Source: Candidatus Poribacteria bacterium (GTDB lineage Bacteria > Poribacteria > WGA-4E > WGA-3G). From it: a DNA stretch of 64,000 nt. This document shows positions 8,245 to 16,326 of the stretch, one piece after another. Every line of letters begins with the position of its first letter. The stretch's first letter is position 1. A program made the translations under genes and the position numbers. Under the pieces are notes generated by a model, which was not told the origin of the DNA, did no database searches, and worked only from the letters and a program-made list of their open reading frames with translations. The DNA lies in the NCBI GenBank assembly GCA_012267415.1, contig JAAXGN010000005.1, forward strand, positions 15,281 through 79,280. The letters are read 5' to 3'.

Positions 8245-9147
8245 TCAAGATATTTGCTGATTCGCGATATTCAAAATCCTACATATCTTCTTTGCACCAA
8301 CGAGTTTCGGTTGCAGTTCAAACGCCATCAGTAATACTTCGCGCGCTTCGGGATACAACTCAATTTCAACGTAGAATTCCGCGATTTTTTTATATATCCA
8401 AGCAGTTTCACGTTTCGGCAACTCTAAAGCACTAATCTTTGACAAAGGTATTCTTGATGATTCTTGATATCCTTCAATACTAAAATGATATAGGTAGATT
8501 CGCTTGAGACGGTCTTTCACTTCTCTAATAAAATGCTTAAAACAGGGACGTTGTCCTTCAGCGGACAGCAAGGATTCATAAATCTGCATCGCTCTTTCAA
8601 TTTTACGATACCGTTCAGTAAGAGAAGAATTCCCATTAGCAAAACCGAGTTTCTGATACGCCTCCGCGATGAGAAACTCACAATCTCTGCTATCTTCATA
8701 GTTGAAGAAATCGTCAATACACCATTCGCGTCCCTTCTTCTCACACTTACTGCACAACTGCTCATACATGGATATACCTGTTTCGTAGTTCTGATGCAGG
8801 AGTGATTGGAATAACAGTTCTAACTTCGCATAATCCTGACTAACGTTCCTGAACCTATCATAGAACGAATGCTTTGAATTCGTCTGCCGTTCGATATATT
8901 GTAATCTGCGGTCATAATCAGATTTGCGTTTTTTGTCCTGTAACACATCGTAGGCACTGCATACCTCTCGGAACATCCGTTTAGCATCAGCAATCTGAGC
9001 AGGTTCGGAACCGGTATCAAGTTTATCGGGATGATAACGTTTCGCGAGTTTCCTGAATGCATGTTTTATTTCTGAGGCAGTCGCATCGCGACCGACCCCT
9101 AATATTTGATAGTAGTTTGGTACATTCATATAAACAAAACATCTCAT
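8245..9147 (-). CDS. J-domain (DnaJ-like) protein
   Basis: This 300-residue protein has an N-terminal J domain (about residues 10-80) with YYQILGVGRDATASEIKHAF, the diagnostic HPD at 39-41 (KRYHPDK), and YDVLQDKKRKSDYDRR. No Gly/Phe region or DnaJ zinc fingers follow; the remaining ~220 residues are helical and resemble TPR or helical-repeat segments (for example FYVEIELYPEAREVLLMAFELQP). It is thus a type III J-protein, expected to stimulate an Hsp70 ATPase towards specific clients through the helical part. Either M1 (9147) or M7 (9129) could be the start; neither has a strong ribosome-binding site. The small zinc-ribbon gene follows it. Confidence 0.85.
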   Translation of the reverse strand: MRCFVYMNVPNYYQILGVGRDATASEIKHAFRKLAKRYHPDKLDTGSEPAQIADAKRMFREVCSAYDVLQDKKRKSDYDRRLQYIERQTNSKHSFYDRFRNVSQDYAKLELLFQSLLHQNYETGISMYEQLCSKCEKKGREWCIDDFFNYEDSRDCEFLIAEAYQKLGFANGNSSLTERYRKIERAMQIYESLLSAEGQRPCFKHFIREVKDRLKRIYLYHFSIEGYQESSRIPLSKISALELPKRETAWIYKKIAEFYVEIELYPEAREVLLMAFELQPKLVGAKKICRILNIANQQIS

Positions 9148-9195
9148 AATGATATGATACTATAATTCCATATTCTATCAGATTTCTGACATACT

Positions 9196-9215
9196 CCCAA
9201 GCCTAAAGACTTGGG
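9196..9215 (-). ncRNA. Right-end hairpin, possible 3' part of a TnpB guide RNA
   Basis: A perfect stem with a short loop directly follows the tnpB stop on its own strand. In characterised TnpB systems an RNA made from the tnpB 3' end and right end guides the nuclease, with the guide taken from flanking DNA. Here it would be the bases below about 9187. This is inference from family knowledge; no transcript is shown. Confidence 0.35.
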
Positions 9216-9220
9216 GTTCT

Positions 9221-10417
9221 TTAGTTCTTATATTGTGGTAGCAGTTTTTGCTTCCAAATGACTTTTCCTGCTTCCGTCTCGCGTGCCTCTGGTTGAGGTC
9301 TTACTTGGACTCCACAAGCGTTTTGTGTCTCGGTATGCCCTACCGCGACATTTCTTAGATTTATGGCAGCGTTGACATCTCTATCTATTGATATACCGCA
9401 GGCATCGCAATGATATATTCTTTCTGATAGTTTCAAATCATCTTTCTTATGACCACACCTACTGCAAGTTTTACTACTCGCAAAGAATTGATCCGCTTCT
9501 TTAGGTTTTATTCCTATCATTTCTGCTTTCGTTTTCAGCATGGATAGGAAACCGCCTAACGCACTATCGGATAATGCCTTTGCAATCTTCCTATTCTTCA
9601 GTAGGTTGGTTACTTTCAGTGTTTCAATACCTATACCAGAACAACGGTTGACTATATTCGTAGTTGCTTTATGGTGTGCATCTTCACGGATACATGCTAT
9701 CCGATAATGCAAGCGTGCTACTTTATCCTTCTGCTTATGCCAGTTCTTAGAACCTTTGACACGCCTGCTTAGCACACGCATAAACTTTGCCAGTTTCTTC
9801 TCATGACGTTTCAAGGGTCTTGGATTCGCGTATTTACTACCATCAGAACAGGTCGCCAATGTATTTATACCCACATCAATGCCGATAACAGGGTGCGTTG
9901 AAGTCTTATCAACGGCTAGAGTGTTCTCTGTCTCAACAGTGATAGATACAAACCAACGATGGGCTGTCCTTGATATAGTCCAACTACTAATCTTACCATC
10001 AAAACGAAGTCTTTCAAACATTCGGACCCAACCCATCTTGGGCAGTCTAAGCCACTTTCCTCTTACTTCTGCTGATCCATTCTTAGAAGAAAAAGAATCT
10101 TTTCTTCCTTTCTTTTTAAAGACCGGAAATCTTGCACGCTTCTCTATCCAGTTCGTTATCGCTGCACCTAAATGTTTATAGATACTTTGTGAACAAACAA
10201 CTTGATCCATATCAGCAGTCCAAGCATGTTCTTTCTTGTAGGCGTTAAACCTTTTATCTAACTTGCCAACAGATAGATATTCACCTGTTGCATCATAGTG
10301 TTTCTTAAAGTCTGCTAATGCTTGATTATATGACCAACGTGCGTATCCAACCTGCTGAGCAAACCACTTACGTTGCTTGTTGTTCGGATTTAAGGTAATC
10401 TTGTGTGTTCTTTTCAT
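9221..10417 (-). CDS. tnpB: RNA-guided nuclease TnpB (IS200/IS605 OrfB)
   Basis: About 398 residues from the ATG at 10417, preceded by AGGAAATAG; the frame is open to 10474 but without a better start. The N-terminal helix-turn-helix region begins KRTHKITLNPNNKQRKWF. The RuvC-like nuclease residues are intact: D181 in IGIDVGINTLATCSDG, E265 in GIGIETLKV and D345/D347 in IDRDVNAAINL. A four-Cys zinc finger (C318, C321, C337, C340) separates the last two. TnpB proteins are omega-RNA-guided DNA nucleases that promote retention of their element and are the ancestors of Cas12. All catalytic residues and both element ends are present, so it may be active. Confidence 0.93.
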   Translation of the reverse strand: MKRTHKITLNPNNKQRKWFAQQVGYARWSYNQALADFKKHYDATGEYLSVGKLDKRFNAYKKEHAWTADMDQVVCSQSIYKHLGAAITNWIEKRARFPVFKKKGRKDSFSSKNGSAEVRGKWLRLPKMGWVRMFERLRFDGKISSWTISRTAHRWFVSITVETENTLAVDKTSTHPVIGIDVGINTLATCSDGSKYANPRPLKRHEKKLAKFMRVLSRRVKGSKNWHKQKDKVARLHYRIACIREDAHHKATTNIVNRCSGIGIETLKVTNLLKNRKIAKALSDSALGGFLSMLKTKAEMIGIKPKEADQFFASSKTCSRCGHKKDDLKLSERIYHCDACGISIDRDVNAAINLRNVAVGHTETQNACGVQVRPQPEARETEAGKVIWKQKLLPQYKN

Positions 10418-10629
10418 GATACTATTTCCTGAATAGTTTCTACTTCCCTTTGTGAGAGGTGTGTTGATGTTCACAACACCAACGTTGAAGTAGTCTAAAT
10501 ATTATAACCACATTTTAACCCAAAAATCAAACATTTTTTTTGCCCTTAGTTAGCGTTTTTAGACCCACAGCTAAAGCAGTGGGCTTGCTATCTTGCTGTC
10601 AAGAGAATATAAGATACTGAATACTGAAA

Positions 10630-10701
10630 TGGGTGTGTAAAGTAATTGTCACCATAGACATAAATTTGGCAATTATGGTGACAAAATATTTACATACCCA
10701 C
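10630..10701. repeat. Palindromic repeat with GTGTAAA / TTGTCACCAT arms
   Basis: GGGTGTGTAAAGTAATTGTC then ACCAT pairs with ATGGTGACAAAATATTTACA then TACCC. Single arms of the same repeat lie at 23810-23855, 24660-24690, 55296-55335 and 61130-61165. Here it lies just upstream of a WD40 gene. The rest of 10475-10813 holds the left end of the TnpB element and no gene. Confidence 0.7.
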
Positions 10702-10813
10702 TGAAATGCACAATTTTGACATTACCACTACGCTTGTGATATACTATTAAAAATGCATCAATCCATTTCCAGCTGAAATTACCAACAAATAAAATAGCAA
10801 GGAGCATTTTGCA

Positions 10814-13702
10814 ATGAAAAAGCACCTATCAATTGTATTCTTAACCTTTATTTCTCTCACGACACTTTTGCTTAACGACACATTTTCTCAAACTTCTACA
10901 CAATTCAACCTACCCGATAACGCACTGACACGAATCGGAAAAGGCAGACTTAGCGAAGTAAAATATTCAACCGACGGATCAATCATGGCAGTCGTAAGCT
11001 CTATCGGTGTATGGCTCTATAACACACGAACTTATGAAGAAACGGCTTTGTTAACTGAAGATACACAAAATGTCTTCGGTGCTGCGTTTAGTCCCAATGG
11101 ACAAACACTCGCAAGTGCTAATGGAGATGGGTCTATACATCTTTGGAATACTTCAACAGGAGAATTAGAAGATACACTTATTGGACATACAGATACTGCT
11201 ACAACCGTTGCCTTTAGCGGAAATGGACAAATGTTGGCAAGTGGAAGTGCGGACGGGTCAATCAGACTATGGGACATGCTTACAAATGACTATTTGCGAA
11301 CACTTGATGGACATTTTGATGTCGTAACAAGCGTCGCGTTTAGTACAACAGGTGCAACACTTGCAAGCTGCAGCTTAGATACATCAGTACAACTATGGAA
11401 TACCGATACTGGAGAACAATTACATATCCTGACAGAACATGAAGATGCTGTCTATAGTGTCGCTTTCAATCCGAATGATGGAACACTCGCAAGCGCAAGC
11501 GGAGATGGCACAATTCGGCTATGGTTCACCGCGTTCGGCATCCTAAAACAGACACTTCCAGACCATGAAGGTGCTGTGTTAAGCGTTACGTATAGTCCAA
11601 ATGGAAATACAATTGCCAGCGGAAGTGCTGATCGCACCATACTATTGTGGGATGCTGTTTCAGGAAGACCTCAGCAAGTACTACCGGGACATACAAACGT
11701 TGTACGAAGCGTCGCATTCAACGCAAGCGGGGGAACAATTGCAAGTGCAGGTGCCGACGGAACTGTCCGACTCTGGGATGCTGTGTTCGGCGGACAAAGA
11801 CAAACTATTACCGGATACAATGACTATATGTTAGGAATCGCCTATCATACGACTGACAGCAACGTGGTGGCAACAGGCGGTTCAGACACCAATATCAACC
11901 TTTGGAATACATCAACAGGGGAACTACAGCGGACATTGATAGGACATACCGATTGGGTCTGGAGTATCGAATTCAGTCCAGACGGAACAAGAATAGCAAG
12001 CGGCAGCGATGATGGAACTGTCAGACTCTGGGATGCATCTACCGGGGACCTCATCAGAACATACCCAGGACATACCGATTGGGTCTGGAATATCGCATTC
12101 AGCCCAGATGGAAACACTATCGCAAGCGGAAGCCAAGATGGAACAATACGACTATGGGATACCGTCCATCATGAAGAACTACACACATTGCGGGGACATA
12201 CCAGTGCCGTGCTAAGCGTGGCATTTAGTTCAGACGGAAAAACAGTCGCAAGTGGGAGTGCAGACGATACCATACAACTATGGGATACAGAAAGTGGAGA
12301 TCCTATAAAAACACTTGTCGGACATGAAGATTATGTCAGGAGTGTCGCATTCAGTCCAAACGGGGATATACTCGCAAGCGGAAGCGACGACGGAACAATA
12401 CGCCTATGGGATACCTTTTTCGGTGTCGAACTTGATATACTCACAGGTCATACAAATTGGATCTGGAGCATCGCATTTAGTCATAATGGGGATACACTCG
12501 CAAGTGGTAGCAGTGATAATACCATTCAGTTATGGGATACGATTTCTGGACAACACCTACAGACACTCACTGGACATACAAGTACTGTTCTCAGCGTTGC
12601 CTTTAGTCCAACTGGCAATACAGTCGCTAGTAGTAGTGCCGATGGTACTGCTCTAATATGGAACTATACGCCATCATCCACCCCGTATGCAACTGTCAAC
12701 TTTTCACCATCAGCAATTGAATCTCCTGCAATTGATTGGCAACTTACATTTTCACTTAACATTACAGATGCTGTTAATATTGCTGGATACCAAGCAACGA
12801 TAAGATATGATACCACCGCGCTCCGTTATATTGAGAGTTCAAATTCAACCTTTTTACCATCAGGCGCGTTTGTTGTCCCACCCGTTCTTGGAGACAATAC
12901 CATTACCGTTGCTGCTACCTCCCTAAATGAGGAGCGTTCAGGTTCCGGCATCCTTGCGAACCTAACCTTTGAGATTGTTGCACCTAAAGCATCACTACTC
13001 ACTATATCCAACGTGCGACTAACCGACAGGTCCGGTCAGGTCTATTATGCACGCGTTGAAAATGGACAGATCACCGCACCATCCCTCCAATATGGTGACT
13101 TAAACGGAGACGGCAACGTTAACATACAAGACCTAACCTTAGTCGCTTCAAACTTCACACAAGAGGGTGATAACCTTGCCGATGTTAACGGTGATGGTAT
13201 TGTTGACATCATAGACCTGACTTTGGTTGCGGCAGCAATGGCAAACCCTGCAGCTGCGCCAGCATACTGGATTCCAAACATTGAGACGACACTAACAAAA
13301 TCACAAGTTGAAAAATGGCTAACTGACGCGCAACAATTAACATTAACTGATCCGGCATTCCAACGAGGGATATTAGTGCTGCAGCAGCTACTTGCATCAT
13401 TCACACCGCAAAAAACTGCGCTCCTACCGAATTATCCGAATCCATTCAATCCTGAAACGTGGCTACCCTATCAATTGGCAGAAGCAGCCGATGTAACACT
13501 TCGTATCTACACAGCAGATGGACAGTTGATCCGAACGTTAACGTTGGGACATCAGACAGCGGGAATCTACCAAAACCGCGACCGCGCTGCCCATTGGGAT
13601 GGAAAAAATCAACTCGGTGAAACTGTGGCAAGTGGTATCTATTACTACACCTTGACAGCAGACAAATTCACTGCAACGCGAAAAATGCTCATTCTCAAAT
13701 AG
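10814..13702 (+). CDS. Secreted WD40 protein with cohesin-like, dockerin and sorting-tail domains
   Basis: A 962-residue exported protein. A signal peptide (1-26, ending NDTFSQ) is followed by the family cap (FNLPDNALTRIGKG...SSIGVWLYN). A long array of about 14 WD40 repeats runs to about residue 615, with units such as GTIRLWDTVHHEELHTLRGH. Then come a cohesin-like beta-sandwich (about 624-755, with AGYQATIRYDTTALRY), a dockerin-like module with two calcium loops (DLNGDGNVNIQDL and DVNGDGIVDIIDL, about 760-810), and a C-terminal FlgD-like sorting or anchor domain (870-962: LLPNYPNPFNPETWLPYQL, ASGIYYYTL, ATRKMLILK). The start follows AAGGAG. It likely acts outside the cell or on the surface as a binding scaffold. 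Its ligand is unknown. Confidence 0.85.
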   Translation: MKKHLSIVFLTFISLTTLLLNDTFSQTSTQFNLPDNALTRIGKGRLSEVKYSTDGSIMAVVSSIGVWLYNTRTYEETALLTEDTQNVFGAAFSPNGQTLASANGDGSIHLWNTSTGELEDTLIGHTDTATTVAFSGNGQMLASGSADGSIRLWDMLTNDYLRTLDGHFDVVTSVAFSTTGATLASCSLDTSVQLWNTDTGEQLHILTEHEDAVYSVAFNPNDGTLASASGDGTIRLWFTAFGILKQTLPDHEGAVLSVTYSPNGNTIASGSADRTILLWDAVSGRPQQVLPGHTNVVRSVAFNASGGTIASAGADGTVRLWDAVFGGQRQTITGYNDYMLGIAYHTTDSNVVATGGSDTNINLWNTSTGELQRTLIGHTDWVWSIEFSPDGTRIASGSDDGTVRLWDASTGDLIRTYPGHTDWVWNIAFSPDGNTIASGSQDGTIRLWDTVHHEELHTLRGHTSAVLSVAFSSDGKTVASGSADDTIQLWDTESGDPIKTLVGHEDYVRSVAFSPNGDILASGSDDGTIRLWDTFFGVELDILTGHTNWIWSIAFSHNGDTLASGSSDNTIQLWDTISGQHLQTLTGHTSTVLSVAFSPTGNTVASSSADGTALIWNYTPSSTPYATVNFSPSAIESPAIDWQLTFSLNITDAVNIAGYQATIRYDTTALRYIESSNSTFLPSGAFVVPPVLGDNTITVAATSLNEERSGSGILANLTFEIVAPKASLLTISNVRLTDRSGQVYYARVENGQITAPSLQYGDLNGDGNVNIQDLTLVASNFTQEGDNLADVNGDGIVDIIDLTLVAAAMANPAAAPAYWIPNIETTLTKSQVEKWLTDAQQLTLTDPAFQRGILVLQQLLASFTPQKTALLPNYPNPFNPETWLPYQLAEAADVTLRIYTADGQLIRTLTLGHQTAGIYQNRDRAAHWDGKNQLGETVASGIYYYTLTADKFTATRKMLILK

Positions 13703-14041
13703 CAACTGTAGCACAGGCATCCCTCGCCTACCTGCCTCATTCTCAAATAGTTAGTATTTATAGTGAACTTTAGAATTAATGTCAGTTAAAATATTGACTG
13801 GCTTGACAACGGGCGAGGTTACCTCGCCCCTACGCTGGGTGTTCTTCGTGATCGGCGTATGGGGTGAAATGTCTCATCTGTCCAGAATATGAACACAAAC
13901 ATGTCACATGCTGTCCAATAAATCCCTTTAGCAACAGCAAAATTCCCTATCCCGCATTGTATCTCCCATCTTCTTGCCAACGTAAAGATTGGCATCAATT
14001 TTGCTCATAACTAACTAAGTCGCATTGAATTGGAGTATATG
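13703..14041. other. Intergenic spacer with one REP-like hairpin
   Basis: No convincing ORF is seen. It holds a REP-like hairpin, GGGCGAGGTTACCTCGCCC ending CTAC (13811-13833), and a degenerate GTAGCACAGGCATCC sequence near 13709. Confidence 0.6.
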
Positions 14042-16315
14042 ATGCCTGAACATTTCCTGAATCTGAACCGTAAAAAAGAAGATAAACGATATAATAATTA
14101 TCCACTTATTATCATGTTATTATCATTTCTTTTGCTTCTAAGTCTCTTTATGCCGAAGGTTCTGGCACAAGACTATACACGATGGCATTTACCTGAACAT
14201 GCAACATTACGGATCGGTAAGGGAAGTGTTGAGGATGTAACTTTCTCTCCCGATGGAAAACGGTTGTATGTAGATAGTAGCATCGGAATCTGGACCTATG
14301 ATGCACAAATAGGGGCAGAATTGAACTTGATCACAAAGAAACCCAATGAAAAAGTTGAGGTAAGTCCATACAACAATATCTATGTATCTTTTGGCTTAGA
14401 TAACACATTAAAAGTACGCGATCTTACGGATAGTCGTATTGTTACGTCCTTAGAAATGGATACAGAGGATATCCGTTTCGTAGTGTTCAGTCCAGATGAA
14501 CGCACACTTGCCTTTGTTCATAAAGAAGAAATTCATCTTTTAGACTTCACCACAGGAAAACAGAAAGGAAGACTCACTGGACATACAAGTTGGATTAGGA
14601 GTGTCGCTTTCAGTCCAGATGGAACAACCCTGGTGAGTGCTGATTCCGACAAAACCGTACGGTTGTGGAATGTTGAAACTGCCACGTATAGCACCATATT
14701 AAGCCAGTATCGTGCGGAGATTTCTTCGCTTGTGTTTAGTCCGGATGGAAAAACGTTAATAAGTGTAGGTTGGAGAGACACAATACGGTTCTGGGATGTT
14801 GCCACTGGAACTGAGAAATTAACGCTTGATGCTCCCTACACCTCATCTCTCGCTATCAGTCCGGATGGAAAAACATTGGCATGCATTAAATTTTCAGTAC
14901 TGATTTTAAGGGACGCTGAAACTGGGGACATAATAACAGAACTTAGCGGTCATACATATTCACTTAATTCCACCGCGTTTAGTCCTGATGGTAGTACACT
15001 TGTCAGCGGAGGAGGAGATACATTGTTTCTGTGGGATGTCATAAGTGGAGCACGAAAAATGTCTATACCCGGTCACACATACGCAGTTAGAGCTATGGCA
15101 TTCAGTTCAGATAACAACAAACTCGCAACTGTAAGTAGAGATAGAATTCATCTGTGGAATTCTACCACAGGAGAACACAAAAAGACACTCAATGGGGGGT
15201 ATCGTGATCTGCATGTAGTCTTAGCATTCAGTGCAGATGGCAAAACACTTGCCAGTCAAGAAGGATACAACACACATTTGTGGGACACTGACAGCGCATT
15301 ACACATCATCACACTTTCTGACCATAGAGAATATGTAAGGAACAGTGAATGGGGTTCATCTTCAATTGCATTCAGTCCGGATGGTAAACTCCTGGCAAGA
15401 GGATTTAGATATAGCACATTAATCAATTTATGGTATATGGGACGCACACACAAGGCAACACTGTCTGAACACACAGCAGGAGTAACATCAGTCGCGTTTA
15501 GTCACGACAGTCGTTTCCTTGCGAGTGGAAGTAACGACCATACAGTACGATTGTGGGATGTAGAATCGGAAAGGGAAATTGCTACATTCACCGGACATTC
15601 AGATACAGTGTTTACCGTTACATTTAATCATGATGCAAGCATAATTGCCAGCGGTGGAAAGGACAGAACAATTATGCTATGGGATGTGGCAACTGGAGAA
15701 TCAAGGATTATCAAGACTGAACATACAAACAGCATCATTAGTGTCGCATTCAGTAAAGATGGAAAAACACTTATAAGTAGTGCTGTGTGGTATGACCCAA
15801 CTGTGCAACTATGGGATGTGGCAACAGGCAAAATGAAAACTATCATTACAGGACATACTTCTGGTGTGTACAATATCGCATTTAGTGCAGATGGTAAAAC
15901 GTTTGCGACTGGGAGTGGAGACGGCACTGTACTATTATGGGATTTCAATACTATTATGGGGGTAGATGATGTGCTATCACAACAACTCGCTCAAGATGTC
16001 AACCGAGATGGAAATGTAGACATACAAGTCCGCCTTCTACCTAACTACCCGAATCCATTCAACCCAGAAACTTGGATACCCTTTCAATTAGCTAAACCCG
16101 CTAATGTAACACTCAACATCTATGCCATTGATGGACAATTGGTTAGGACCTTACAATTAGGAAACAAACTTCCGGGTCTATACCACAGTAAAAATCGGGC
16201 GGCATATTGGGATGGAAAAAACGCATACGGAGAACCTGTCGCAAGTGGTATCTATTATTATAACTTATCTACTGGGGAGTTCTCAGCAACACGTAGAATG
16301 GTAATACGCAGATAG
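14042..16315 (+). CDS. Secreted WD40 protein, copy A of the tandem unit
   Basis: About 757 residues from the ATG at 14042, six bases after GGAG (an in-frame ATG at 14039 and TTG at 14030 are less well placed). A long N-terminal leader (NYPLIIMLLSFLLLLSLF) ends in VLAQ and is followed by the cap DYTRWHLPEHATLRIGKG. About 13 WD40 repeats follow, then a FlgD-like sorting tail (LLPNYPNPFNPETWIPFQL to ATRRMVIRR). Just before the tail sits a single dockerin-like calcium loop (DVNRDGNVDIQ), apparently the remnant of a two-loop dockerin. The next gene starts 11 bases after the stop with its own AGGAGA site, so A and B are surely co-transcribed. It is a close paralogue of 18909-21203. Confidence 0.85.
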   Translation: MPEHFLNLNRKKEDKRYNNYPLIIMLLSFLLLLSLFMPKVLAQDYTRWHLPEHATLRIGKGSVEDVTFSPDGKRLYVDSSIGIWTYDAQIGAELNLITKKPNEKVEVSPYNNIYVSFGLDNTLKVRDLTDSRIVTSLEMDTEDIRFVVFSPDERTLAFVHKEEIHLLDFTTGKQKGRLTGHTSWIRSVAFSPDGTTLVSADSDKTVRLWNVETATYSTILSQYRAEISSLVFSPDGKTLISVGWRDTIRFWDVATGTEKLTLDAPYTSSLAISPDGKTLACIKFSVLILRDAETGDIITELSGHTYSLNSTAFSPDGSTLVSGGGDTLFLWDVISGARKMSIPGHTYAVRAMAFSSDNNKLATVSRDRIHLWNSTTGEHKKTLNGGYRDLHVVLAFSADGKTLASQEGYNTHLWDTDSALHIITLSDHREYVRNSEWGSSSIAFSPDGKLLARGFRYSTLINLWYMGRTHKATLSEHTAGVTSVAFSHDSRFLASGSNDHTVRLWDVESEREIATFTGHSDTVFTVTFNHDASIIASGGKDRTIMLWDVATGESRIIKTEHTNSIISVAFSKDGKTLISSAVWYDPTVQLWDVATGKMKTIITGHTSGVYNIAFSADGKTFATGSGDGTVLLWDFNTIMGVDDVLSQQLAQDVNRDGNVDIQVRLLPNYPNPFNPETWIPFQLAKPANVTLNIYAIDGQLVRTLQLGNKLPGLYHSKNRAAYWDGKNAYGEPVASGIYYYNLSTGEFSATRRMVIRR

Positions 16316-16326
16316 GAGACAAGAAC

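Larger units (their letters stand above)
9187..10590 (-). mobile_element. Solo-tnpB element of the IS200/IS605 (IS1341-like) group
   Basis: The element is delimited by hairpins beyond each end of tnpB: CCCAAGCCTAAAGACTTGGG at 9196-9215 (right end, followed on the minus strand by GAGTATGTCAG) and CCCACAGCTAAAGCAGTGGG at 10564-10583 (left end). No tnpA is present, so transposition would need a transposase in trans. The region overlapping and just after the tnpB 3' end, including the 9196-9215 hairpin, is where the guide RNA (omega RNA) scaffold lies in studied TnpB systems. The exact cleavage ends are inferred. Confidence 0.75.
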
